From contig NZ_JAKCFI010000004.1 in the NCBI RefSeq assembly GCF_021412625.1, forward strand, positions 372,001 to 436,000: DNA of 64,000 nt. The letters run 5' to 3'. Below the pieces are notes generated by a model, which ran no database searches, was not told the origin of the DNA, and saw only the letters and a list, made by a program, of their open reading frames with translations. The translations under genes were made by a program, and so were the position numbers. The stretch comes from Myxococcus stipitatus (GTDB lineage: Bacteria > Myxococcota > Myxococcia > Myxococcales > Myxococcaceae). Below, piece after piece: positions 33,937 through 42,562 of this stretch (positions within the stretch are counted from its first letter, which is position 1; every line of letters starts with the position of its first letter).

Positions 33937-34704
33937 ATGAATCCGAAGTATGATTTCAAGGGTCAGGTGGCACTGGTAACCGGCGCCGCGATGGGAATGG
34001 GACTCGCCACGGCGCGAGCCTTCGCGCAGAGCGGGGCGTCCGTGGTGCTGGCCGATGTCGACGTGGGGCTTGCCGCGAAGGAAGCCGCGAAGATTGTCGA
34101 AGAAGGTGGTGTCGCTATCGGTGTGGCCTGCGACGTCACGGACGAGGCGCAAGTCGCCGGCGCGGTTGATCGGGCAGTCAGCGAATATGGTCGGCTCGAC
34201 ATGGCGTTCAACAACGCCGGCATCCAGGTTCCCCCGAGTGATGCCGCGGAGGAAGCGGCGGAGAGCTTTCACCGTGTCACGGCGGTCAACCAGTTCGGCG
34301 TCTGGGCGAGCATGAAGCACGAGCTACGTGTCATGCGCGCGCAGGGGAGGGGCGCGATCGTGAACAACTCGTCGCTGGGCGGTCTCGTCGGCCTCCCGCG
34401 GCGCGCGGCATACCACGGCACCAAGCACGCCGTGCTCGGCATGACCAAGAGCGCGGGTGTCGAGTACGCGCCGCGCGGCATCCGTATCAATGCGATCTGC
34501 CCCGGTACCATCGACACGCCGATGGTGCAGGACATGCTGAAGGGCCAGGCTGACGCGATGAAGGAGATCCTGAAGGAGCAGTCGATTGGACGGCTCGGTC
34601 GGTCTGACGAGGTCGCGGCAGCCGTGTTGTGGCTGTGTAGCCCGGGCGCGAGCTTCGTGGTCGGCGTCGGTCTGCCGGTCGATGGCGGATTCACGGCACA
34701 TTGA
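33937..34704 (+). CDS. SDR-family oxidoreductase
   Basis: Classical short-chain dehydrogenase of 255 residues. The nucleotide motif is TGAAMGMG at residues 15-22, followed by NNAG, the catalytic Ser in NNSSLGG, YHGTK (Tyr-x3-Lys) and the C-terminal PVDGGFTAH. The Asp in VVLADVD after strand 2 suggests NAD(H) preference. GGAGGATGAG precedes the ATG. It completes the DUF2255-cupin/CMD-SDR cassette, which probably oxidises or reduces a small quinone-like or lactone substrate; the substrate is not known. Confidence 0.93.
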   Translation: MNPKYDFKGQVALVTGAAMGMGLATARAFAQSGASVVLADVDVGLAAKEAAKIVEEGGVAIGVACDVTDEAQVAGAVDRAVSEYGRLDMAFNNAGIQVPPSDAAEEAAESFHRVTAVNQFGVWASMKHELRVMRAQGRGAIVNNSSLGGLVGLPRRAAYHGTKHAVLGMTKSAGVEYAPRGIRINAICPGTIDTPMVQDMLKGQADAMKEILKEQSIGRLGRSDEVAAAVLWLCSPGASFVVGVGLPVDGGFTAH

Positions 34705-34739
34705 GCACGGAGCCGAGGAGGAGAGGCCCCCGCTTCCGT

Positions 34740-34780
34740 GGCTCTCCCGCACTTCGGGGCAAGTCCCGAATCGTGTGTAG
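34740..34780 (+). mobile_element. Orphan ISL3-type terminal repeat
   Basis: GGCTCTCCCGCACTTCG is identical over 17 bp to the right terminal repeat of the intact element (read inward), then diverges into GGGCAAGTCCCGAA. It lies 35 bp after the SDR stop. Confidence 0.55.
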
Positions 34781-34849
34781 TGGGTCCGGAGGGGTGACGC
34801 ATTCAAGCACTACTTGATTAGATTCGTGACGGTCGCTCCGGCACGCCGC

Positions 34850-35092
34850 TCACTTGCTTTGACGCGCCCGCGACGCAGCGACCGAATCCTGGGGAGGGAC
34901 AGGTGGACGCCTCAGGGCGCGCGCCTTGCCGAGCGCCTTATGTGCCAGCATCAGGCATCCGAGCCCCATTCCGGCCTGTACGAGGAGGGAGCCCCCGCCG
35001 CCGCCGAAGGCGAGCCGCTCAAGCACGCGCAGCACGGAAAGGGTTCCTAGCGCGCCGAGCAGCGTGACTATCAGGTACCAGAAGATCGCCAT
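34850..35092 (-). CDS. Small membrane protein candidate
   Basis: An 80-residue reading frame with two hydrophobic segments, MAIFWYLIVTLLGALGTLSV and SLLVQAGMGLGCLMLAHKAL, separated by a Gly-rich loop, and a basic C-terminus (RRPPVPPQDSVAASRARQSK). The site before the ATG is weak. Reading upstream continues to an ATG at 35239, but that part looks non-coding. It lies in a poorly conserved-looking stretch between the SDR cassette and the DED-repeat gene. Coding status is uncertain. Confidence 0.4.
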   Translation of the reverse strand: MAIFWYLIVTLLGALGTLSVLRVLERLAFGGGGGSLLVQAGMGLGCLMLAHKALGKARALRRPPVPPQDSVAASRARQSK

Positions 35093-35378
35093 CCGCCAAC
35101 GATAGTGCAGCGCACGAAGGCAGCGCCAGAAGGAGCGTACGCGGGCAGCTGCTGCGGCTGCCATGGAAGTATGCGAACAGCGGTCTCCACCAGGAATCGC
35201 GGGGCGCGCCCTTGGGCCAGGTCCTGGTCGACGCCGCATCCAACGGCCCTTCGACCATGGCGCGCTCGGTCCTCTTCTGGCGCAGGCCCAGGTGGAGGGG
35301 GGCTGCTGGCGCTAGCTCGGAGTCGAAGAAACAGACGCGGGCCGGCATCGGTGAACTCCGGAGCCGGCACGTGACGGC

Positions 35379-36704
35379 TCACAACCATGCGTGGAGTGGA
35401 ATCAACAGTCCATCGTTCTCACCCTCGTGGGTCCCTTCGATATCCAGGGCGACCATTCCCGTGTCGGGCGCGACGTCGTATCCCACCACGATTCTGCCCA
35501 GGGCGAGCAGGCCCCGCCTGAGCGCGGGCAGACTCACGTCATCTTCGTCTTCGTCTTCGTCTTCGTCTTCGTCGAGGAGCGAGCGCCCGGAAGACTCCTC
35601 TCGGGCGAACTGTGTCCACGAGTCGAGCCGGCCCTCGAAGACGATGTTGTCGGCGCCGTCCACCCACTTGGGCAAGGTCGAGTCTGGGACACGCATGACG
35701 TGCTCCGTGAGCACCTTCGGATCGAGGCCTCCCAGGTTGGCGTGGAGCGCGGCGGAGAGGAACTCCTCGACGGTGTTCTTCACGGGGGATGAGCCTCTCT
35801 GGGAGAGTCGATACGCCTTGCTGAATTCGGCGGAGAGGGGCAGGTGGCCCTTGCCCGGCCGGAGCCCCGCGAAATCCTCGAGGTCCACATCCCGGAGCCA
35901 CGCCCGGTCCGTCTCGCTCAGGCATTTCGAACGAACCCTCAGCAGGTCGAAGCGGGGCAGGAAGAGGAAGCGGTTCTTGCTCGGGGTGACGCTCCCTTCG
36001 AAGGTCAGCCGGTGCAGCACCAGGAACAGATAGCCAAGCAACCGGCGGTCCCGGTCCGTGAACTGCTCGCGCAGCGCCAGGTCGCGCAGCCTGGTGACGA
36101 TTTGCAGCTCGTGCTCCTTGTGCATGTCATCCAACAGCGCTTCGAACGGATGTCTGCCTTGAATGATATGGCTCCCCAGGTGATCCAGGTTGGTGGAGAA
36201 GTTCACCTGGACGCAGTTACCGGAGAAGACAGTGCCGGAGCCCTGGAGCGTGGCGGACCGGATTCCAGCCACCCGGGAGTCCTCGGCGGGCCAGCAGCAC
36301 AAGAGGCTGCGGAGGAAGGAGACCTCTTCGGAGCCCATGCGGGCGGAGAGGTCCTTGGTGGTCCGCTTGGGGGAGAACTTCAATGGGGCTGACGGATGCG
36401 TCCGCTTCAAGAAGGACTCGACGGCGACCCGGTCCTTGCATTGCGACAGCGCCTCGATGAGCGCCACGAACTGATCGACCTGGACCTCCCAGGTCGGTGA
36501 GCGCGTGTAGGGGTCGACGTCCACATTGGAGACCAGCTCCAAGGTGGAGGTCATGCCCATCGTCCCTGTTTCGATGACCGCGTTCAAACCGGGCCGCACC
36601 TGCGTCTTGAACAGCGTCACCCCTTTGTAGGTCTCGCCGAAGGACTCCCCGGCTGCATTCCGGACGGCGACCCCGTTCAGCTCCACCTCGAACCCCAGTG
36701 ACAT
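35379..36704 (-). CDS. Unknown cytoplasmic protein with DED repeat
   Basis: Not recognised; 441 residues without signal peptide or membrane segment. It begins MSLGFEVELNGVAVRNAAGE and is mixed alpha/beta. An acidic run, EDEDEDEDEDD, lies at about 382-393 and is encoded by a GAC/GAA microsatellite. The C-terminal 40 residues (TGMVALDIEGTHEGENDGLL) are beta-rich. It is alone between non-coding stretches. The opening segment resembles nothing catalytic; secretion-system cargo or a structural role are guesses. Confidence 0.7.
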   Translation of the reverse strand: MSLGFEVELNGVAVRNAAGESFGETYKGVTLFKTQVRPGLNAVIETGTMGMTSTLELVSNVDVDPYTRSPTWEVQVDQFVALIEALSQCKDRVAVESFLKRTHPSAPLKFSPKRTTKDLSARMGSEEVSFLRSLLCCWPAEDSRVAGIRSATLQGSGTVFSGNCVQVNFSTNLDHLGSHIIQGRHPFEALLDDMHKEHELQIVTRLRDLALREQFTDRDRRLLGYLFLVLHRLTFEGSVTPSKNRFLFLPRFDLLRVRSKCLSETDRAWLRDVDLEDFAGLRPGKGHLPLSAEFSKAYRLSQRGSSPVKNTVEEFLSAALHANLGGLDPKVLTEHVMRVPDSTLPKWVDGADNIVFEGRLDSWTQFAREESSGRSLLDEDEDEDEDEDDVSLPALRRGLLALGRIVVGYDVAPDTGMVALDIEGTHEGENDGLLIPLHAWL

Positions 36705-37000
36705 GCGATGTATCCCTCGTGTTGTGTCCCGTGAGGGACAGCGCCGCTGGGATGTTCATCGATTCGTGCTCGTAAAGCGAGGCAGCGCCGGGTGGGGCAC
36801 CATGTGCTCACGAGAAGACCCGCATTCGCGCTCCGCCTCCAAGGGGGTTTCGTCGACACCCTCACCGCGGCTCAACCTTGTCCGTTTGAATGGGGGCTAC
36901 ACCGCACGGCCTCCTCGCGCCGGAGCATGCGGCGTCGGCGCGAGGAGGCGAAACTGGCGGCCGGATGCGTGTCAACCCGGTGCTTCGGAGCCCGGCGGCA

Positions 37001-39712
37001 CTACGGCGTGAGCGTCGCGTTGAACGAGTAGTGGCCCGTGCCCTGCGTAACGCCGGTGGTGGGGAAGGTCGCGGGCATCGGGCCGTAGGTCCTGCTGACC
37101 CAGCGCTCCGTACCCGACGCGCCGCTATAGGCGAATATCGTGCTGCCGCTGTTCAACCCCACCACGAGCCAGTAGGTGCCCGCGGGGAGAGAGACCGGCG
37201 TGACGACGTTGACGGTATTCCACCCGACCACGGGTACGAACGACGTGGTCGTCGCCTGGAGGTTGCCTGGCGCGCCGCTGGCGAGGCTGTCATAGACGGC
37301 CATGGTCAGGTTGCCAGGCGAGCTCCCCAGCGCCTTGACGTTGATGCTCAAGGTCTGAAGCGTGGCCGTTTGCGTCAGCGCCACCTGGTTGCCGATCAGC
37401 AGATCGGCGAGGCCGGAGTCCGTGCCCGACAGGATGTTCGTCTCTCCAATGGTGATGGAAGAACTCGAGCTGGTCACGAAAGACTTCACCTGCCCCGTGC
37501 CGGTACCGTCGGTGCTGCTGGCCAGGGCACAGAAATAGTACGTGGTGTCGGACGTCAGCCCGGTGATGGCCTGATTGAAGCTGACGGCGGCGCTGCCGCT
37601 GCCAAGATTGATGCCTCCGCTGGTCGGAGCGCGAGTCCCGAACGTGTCGTTGCAGCTTCCCGGGTGGGTCGCGCTGTAGCGGAACCAACCGGTGGAAGCG
37701 AGGCCATGGGGATTCCCCGCCCCGTTCAACGTGGCGCTCGTCGAGGTGACGCTGGTCGCGTCCGAGGTGAGGACGGTCGGGGCGGCTCCCTCAGCCGAAG
37801 TGGTGAACGACAACACCGCGCTCGCGGAGGTCACCCCCACCGAATTGCTGGCGATGGCGCAGAAGTAATACGTGGTGCTCGCCGCGAGCCCCGTCACGGA
37901 CTGAGTGAACGGGAGCGCCGAGCCGCCGCTGCCCAGGCTCACTCCACCCGTGGCCGGAGCGCGAGTCCCGAACGTGTCGTTGCAGCTTCCGGGGTTCGTG
38001 GTGCTGTAGCGGAACCAACCCGTGGTCTGAGCGCCGTTGGGGTTGGCCGAGCCGTTGAGCGAGGCGCCAGATGCTGCGACATTGCTGGCCGCCAAGGTGG
38101 TCGTGGTCGGAGCCACGGCACCGCTGCACGGGGCATTCGTGTTGATCGTGAGCACCCAGTCGTTGCAGTTCGTGGACTGCGGAGCCGCGTCGTCGCAGTT
38201 CGCCTGGTGGCCCGTGGTCCACGTGGGGGTGGTGAAGTCCTGCGTCCCGGTGTTGGCGTAACTGGTGCCAATGGTCGTGTACGCACCGTTGGTGGGGTTG
38301 AACCACCTGGCCGTGGAGGTACCGCACAGCCTGGTCATGTCCACGCGGACGGTGCGGGACGACGGGATGTAGACGACCACCGCCGACCCGTTGGGGGTCC
38401 GCGCGGTCGTCGCGTAGTAGTTGGTTCGAACGGCGTTGTTGCCATAGCAGCTGGTGCTGCTGCTCCCGCTGGCGCACATGCCCTGGGTCACGATGGTGCT
38501 TCCATTGACCGGGTCGCTGGGCCCACGGTCGGGGACCAGCTCCCACCAGTTGAACCCACTGGGACCATCGAAGAAGGTCCGCAAGTGCTGCATGTAGATG
38601 GCGCCTGGGTGCGTGGGGTTGTTGATCAAGGACTTGTTGGGGAATGGTGCCCCCAGTTGCCACTCATGGGACGCCCCGTAGAGCGTGCCGACGGAGCCGG
38701 ACGTAATCGACCACCAGGCCACCTTCCGGGTGTCTCGCCCGGTCACGCCTTCGTCCTCGTACTTGGGCTCCATCAGGAAGCTGGGCATGATCGCCGGCAG
38801 GGTCCGTCCATAGTCGACGTGCTGCTTGTAGTAGGCCGCGTTGTAGTTGTAGACCCCACTGAGAGTGACGAGGCCGCCCCACACCGACCAATCGCCATCC
38901 AGGGAGCTGGTCCCGGTGGTGGGGGCGAGTTGGAGCACGAAGAGCTTCGGATTGACGTTGTCCGCGCTCTTGATGCCGCTCGCCACGGCGGCCATGCGCG
39001 CCTTGTCATTGACGTCGACATCGAAATAGTCGCCGCCCATCCACCAGACGATGTTGTGGTTGTTCTTGTAGCGATTGCCGAGATACTGGCCGTACTGGTT
39101 CGCCCGTGTCGTACCGTTCGCAACGAGGGTCTGGTGGAAGCCGACCGGACCGTCGATGGGCGTCGCGAAGAGCACGATGTTGTTCTGGTTGGCCGCTGCC
39201 ACCACCGCATCGAACCGGGCAAAGTAGGCGTCGTTCGGCTTGCTCAAATCCCAACAGGGGCCATACTCGCAACTCTGAGCGAGCGTCCCGGTGAAGGGCT
39301 TGATGCCGTCCCAGGTGGAGGAGTCCGGCGTGGAGTAGTTCTGGATCAACCAGACATCCGCGGCGTTGACGCCCTGGCTGGCCTTGGTGGCAAAGATGGT
39401 ATTGAGGTCGGCTGGGTCGACTCCGGTGACGATGGATTGTGGATTGAACCCGTTCACGAGAAACGGAACATTGTTCTGGTCGACCAGGTAACGCTTGTTG
39501 GCACTGACCTTCAGCGGGAAAGTGAAGGTCGGACCGATGAGCTTCTGGCCCGTGGTGCCGAGCCCTCCGGTGTCGTCTGGGGCTTCGACCTGCGCCGAAC
39601 AGGCCGTGATCACCGAGCAGACGGCACCGAGCAGGACCCTCCGTAGAAGGTGGGCTCGAACTCCGAGCGCGGAAATGCCAACGCCATTGGAACTACACGT
39701 CCATGATTTCAT
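37001..39712 (-). CDS. GH140/apiosidase-like lipoprotein with two Fn3 domains
   Basis: A 903-residue exported protein. The signal peptide has lipobox ITAC (ACSAQ). Residues about 45-420 resemble the DUF4038/GH140 TIM-barrel: NKRYLVDQNNVPFLVNGFNP, HNIVWWMGGDYF and SGFNWWELVPDRGPSDPVNG. A putative collagen-binding-type C-terminal domain (YIPSSRTVRVDMTRLCG) follows, then two Fn3-like repeats sharing TGWFRYSTTNPGSCNDTFGT, and a beta-sandwich tail. The ATG at 39712 has GGAG and is preferred to 39769. It probably degrades pectin-like polysaccharide. Confidence 0.83.
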   Translation of the reverse strand: MKSWTCSSNGVGISALGVRAHLLRRVLLGAVCSVITACSAQVEAPDDTGGLGTTGQKLIGPTFTFPLKVSANKRYLVDQNNVPFLVNGFNPQSIVTGVDPADLNTIFATKASQGVNAADVWLIQNYSTPDSSTWDGIKPFTGTLAQSCEYGPCWDLSKPNDAYFARFDAVVAAANQNNIVLFATPIDGPVGFHQTLVANGTTRANQYGQYLGNRYKNNHNIVWWMGGDYFDVDVNDKARMAAVASGIKSADNVNPKLFVLQLAPTTGTSSLDGDWSVWGGLVTLSGVYNYNAAYYKQHVDYGRTLPAIMPSFLMEPKYEDEGVTGRDTRKVAWWSITSGSVGTLYGASHEWQLGAPFPNKSLINNPTHPGAIYMQHLRTFFDGPSGFNWWELVPDRGPSDPVNGSTIVTQGMCASGSSSTSCYGNNAVRTNYYATTARTPNGSAVVVYIPSSRTVRVDMTRLCGTSTARWFNPTNGAYTTIGTSYANTGTQDFTTPTWTTGHQANCDDAAPQSTNCNDWVLTINTNAPCSGAVAPTTTTLAASNVAASGASLNGSANPNGAQTTGWFRYSTTNPGSCNDTFGTRAPATGGVSLGSGGSALPFTQSVTGLAASTTYYFCAIASNSVGVTSASAVLSFTTSAEGAAPTVLTSDATSVTSTSATLNGAGNPHGLASTGWFRYSATHPGSCNDTFGTRAPTSGGINLGSGSAAVSFNQAITGLTSDTTYYFCALASSTDGTGTGQVKSFVTSSSSSITIGETNILSGTDSGLADLLIGNQVALTQTATLQTLSINVKALGSSPGNLTMAVYDSLASGAPGNLQATTTSFVPVVGWNTVNVVTPVSLPAGTYWLVVGLNSGSTIFAYSGASGTERWVSRTYGPMPATFPTTGVTQGTGHYSFNATLTP

Positions 39713-40229
39713 GCAACGACTCCAAGGAACCCAGCCAGCGAGTCCGTTTCGCAGCTGGAATGCGGCCACAGCAACTTCGCGGCGCTCAGTCGTTCAAGGA
39801 CTGAGGAGAAACAACGGCGATACCGCGCACTGTCATCACATCCGAGACGCCGTCTTGACTGGGAAGGCCAGGCTGGGTGACGACCCTGTCATGGCGCGCG
39901 GTCCCTTCACCCCGGAGGCCAGCACGGCGAGGGCCACCCAGCGGGCGTTGATGAACTTCCTGTCGAACCGCATGCGCGCAACACCTTCGTCGAGAGTGTG
40001 GCGTCTCTACGAACGAGGCTCCTCGGACTTTCCTGGAAGTTGATGGAGCCATTCTCCAGTGGGTGGCTTACAGGCTGGCCGTCAGGTCACTCTTCTGGCT
40101 GGAAGAGGGCGCGAGGGCTGCCCGACAAGCCGCGCCCCCCGCGGCACCACAGGGGAGCCCAGGCACGTCTGAGCCCGTTTTGCAGGGCTTGCTTGCTATC
40201 CCACCCGCCCTCCGTGACATCCTGGCCGG
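39713..40229. other. Intergenic region without supported gene
   Basis: About 520 bp between two divergent genes. A 45-residue minus-strand frame near 39838-39974 starting MRFDRKFINARWVALAVLAS looks like a signal-peptide start but ends quickly, so it could be a gene remnant. No tRNA, terminator or IS end is evident. Promoters for both neighbours are expected here. Confidence 0.5.
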
Positions 40230-42557
40230 ATGAACCGCGTCCTCCTGCTGGCTGGACTGTTGAGCCTTGTTGCGTGCACGGGCTCCAGCGCGCCGAACAC
40301 CGACACCGGAGGCCCCAACAACCCAGGGGGGCCCGGAGGGCCCGGGGGGAGCTTGGGCGCCGCGTGCGTGGTGCAGTCGGTGCTCGGCGATCGCTGCGCC
40401 AGCTGTCACGGCGCGCTGCCGACCCAGGGGGCGACGATGCCGCTGCGCACCCTGCACGATATGCGGGTGAGCTCGGCGATGGATGGGAGGCTCAGCAACG
40501 CCCAGCGCGCGCTCATCCGCATGCGCGACGACGCGTCTCCGATGCCACCGGCCCCCCATGCGCGCGCGAGCGCAGCCGAGCTCGCCGCGCTCGAGACCTG
40601 GATCGGAGAGGGGATGCCCCTCTGCAATGGAACGGGCGGCCCGCCCGTGACCGTGGTGCCCGAGCCGAACCTGCTCGATCAGTCCGCGCTCTTCCGCTGC
40701 ACCGAAGGCGTGCGCTCGGATGCGCCGACGCGCATCCGCCGCATGAACCGGCGCGAGTTCACCCGCAACGTCGGTGGATCGGTCGAGCGCAGCTGGACCG
40801 GGTTCAGCTTCTACGACAACCCGCTCGATCCCAGCGCCATCGAGCAGTACAGCTCCTGGGCCACGGACGAGACGCTGGACGAGGCCACGGTGGAGCTCTT
40901 CCTGCCGGTGGTCGGGGAGGCCGCCGCGCCGTGGACGATGAACTACCCGGATGGCAACCGGATGGAGCGTGTCTACACCGACAGCCGCTTCAGATGCATG
41001 TTCGACGACGCGAACCCGAGCGACGCCTGCAAGCGCTTCCACCTCGGCCAGATGCTCGAGTTCGGCGTCTTCTTCCGCCCGCCCACCGAGGATGAGCTCA
41101 CCCGCCTCACCGCCTTCGCGACCGCGGTCATCGCGCAGGAGCCGAGCTACTCCCCGCGAAACCGCGCGGACTCCATCACGCGGATCTCCAACGCCGCGTG
41201 GATGATGACCGGCGCCATGTTCCGCCGCGAGATGGGCGGCGAGCCGGCCGACGGTCGGGTGGAGCTGACCAGCCTCGAGCTGGGCTCGCAGCTGGCCTAC
41301 GCGCTGGCGGGGCGCGCGCCCTCGGCCACGCCGAGCTTCGTGTGGCCGTACTACTCCGCGCCCCTCGAGGGGCATCTGGCGGACGTGGCCACCGCCGCGA
41401 AGGATGGCTCGCTCAGGCAGGATGCGACGACCACCGCCCTGATCAAGAAGTACCTGGGGGGCGTCGACGCCAACGAGAACGGGACACCGCGCTTCGATCT
41501 GGTGCAGGACTACAACGAGGAGCAGCGCTCCAAGCGCGGGCAGTACTGGCTGGGTGACGGCGTCGCGGGCTTCTTCCGCGAGTGGCTCGGCTACGGACAC
41601 GTGTCCGCGGTGTTCAAGGAGTCCCCGGCGGCGACATCGCGCTTCGAACTCGAGGGGCTCGGCTACATCAGCGCGGTCTCGTACGACAACCTGCTCACCA
41701 ACTTCCATCCGCTGGAGCCGACCTTCATCCAGCAGTTCGACGATCTGATCGCGCGGGTGGTCGTCGAGGACCAGGACGTGCTGGCGAACCTGCTCACCAC
41801 GCGCACCTTCTATGTGCCCTCCATGCAGCACGCGGCATACGACTCGCACAAGGGTCTGTCGCACCCCTACAACGTCAGCGAAATTCTCCCGGCGACCGTC
41901 GCGGGCCGCTGGAAGACGCTGCCTGCCACCGAGCGCGCGGGCGTGCTGACCCACCCGGTGTGGCTGGCCGCGCACGGCGGCAACTTCGAGGACGATCCGT
42001 CCATCGTCCACCGCGGCAAGTGGGTGCGCGAGAACCTCCTGTGTGGCTTCGTCCCGCCGCTCAGCAGCGTGCAGGTGGCGGCCCAGGTCGGTGCTCACGC
42101 CGCCGACAAGAACGCGCGCCGCCGCCTGCAGGAGGCGACCGCCGGAGCGCAGTGTCAGGGCTGCCACCGCCTGATGGAGCCGCTCGGCCTGCCCTTCGAG
42201 ATCTACAACCACGCGGGCTTCCTGCGCGCGCGGGACCACTCGACCAGCGGAGGCTGGACCACGCCGGACGGAAGCTCGACGCTCACGTCGATGCCGGACC
42301 CCGCGCTGGATGGCACGGTGCGCGACGCGGTGGAGCTGAGCGAGCGCCTGGCGACCTCGCGGCACGTGAAGCGCTGCTTCCTGCGTCAGGTCTTCCGCTA
42401 CTTCATGGGCCGCCCGGAGAACCCGAGCGACGCCTGTACGCTGACGCAGATGGAGCAGGCCTATGATCAGAACAACGGCTCGTTCTCCAAGATGCTGACC
42501 ACGCTGATGACCAGCGACACCTGGAAGACGCGGCGTGTGCCGCAGGCTGGAGAGTGA
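40230..42557 (+). CDS. DUF1592-type secreted cytochrome-like lipoprotein
   Basis: A 775-residue protein of the family carrying DUF1592, DUF1588 and DUF1585 domains, known from planctomycetes and myxobacteria. The signal peptide has lipobox LVAC, followed by a Gly/Pro linker. A haem-type CASCH motif lies at about residue 56. The DUF1592 region holds RRMNRREFTRNVGG, and DUF1588 includes RGKWVRENLLCGF and CQGCHRLMEPLG, a second haem-like motif. The C-terminal domain has FRYFMGRPE. It overlaps the DUF1552 gene by 4 bp, a pairing that recurs in this family. The function is not established; a redox or polymer-degrading role is suggested. Confidence 0.9.
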   Translation: MNRVLLLAGLLSLVACTGSSAPNTDTGGPNNPGGPGGPGGSLGAACVVQSVLGDRCASCHGALPTQGATMPLRTLHDMRVSSAMDGRLSNAQRALIRMRDDASPMPPAPHARASAAELAALETWIGEGMPLCNGTGGPPVTVVPEPNLLDQSALFRCTEGVRSDAPTRIRRMNRREFTRNVGGSVERSWTGFSFYDNPLDPSAIEQYSSWATDETLDEATVELFLPVVGEAAAPWTMNYPDGNRMERVYTDSRFRCMFDDANPSDACKRFHLGQMLEFGVFFRPPTEDELTRLTAFATAVIAQEPSYSPRNRADSITRISNAAWMMTGAMFRREMGGEPADGRVELTSLELGSQLAYALAGRAPSATPSFVWPYYSAPLEGHLADVATAAKDGSLRQDATTTALIKKYLGGVDANENGTPRFDLVQDYNEEQRSKRGQYWLGDGVAGFFREWLGYGHVSAVFKESPAATSRFELEGLGYISAVSYDNLLTNFHPLEPTFIQQFDDLIARVVVEDQDVLANLLTTRTFYVPSMQHAAYDSHKGLSHPYNVSEILPATVAGRWKTLPATERAGVLTHPVWLAAHGGNFEDDPSIVHRGKWVRENLLCGFVPPLSSVQVAAQVGAHAADKNARRRLQEATAGAQCQGCHRLMEPLGLPFEIYNHAGFLRARDHSTSGGWTTPDGSSTLTSMPDPALDGTVRDAVELSERLATSRHVKRCFLRQVFRYFMGRPENPSDACTLTQMEQAYDQNNGSFSKMLTTLMTSDTWKTRRVPQAGE

Positions 42558-42562
42558 CCGCC

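Noticed and set aside
34850..35239. Longer form of the small membrane protein
   Set aside because: The first 49 codons are Arg/Pro-rich and resemble non-coding sequence; the later ATG starts directly at a transmembrane segment.
35019..35348. Second minus-strand frame in the gap before the DED-repeat gene
   Set aside because: No ribosome-binding site or domain is seen, and it overlaps the better small membrane protein candidate.
36890..39646. Long plus-strand frame opposite the GH140-like gene
   Set aside because: No domain or start signal is visible, and the minus-strand product is clearly a lipoprotein enzyme.
39786..40052. Minus-strand frame in the 39.7-40.2 kb gap
   Set aside because: Arg-rich and without start signals; a shorter frame in another phase looks like a signal peptide but is too brief to call.
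40068..42365. Long minus-strand frame opposite the DUF1592 gene
   Set aside because: It is a compositional shadow of a gene with clear DUF1592 motifs and haem sites.
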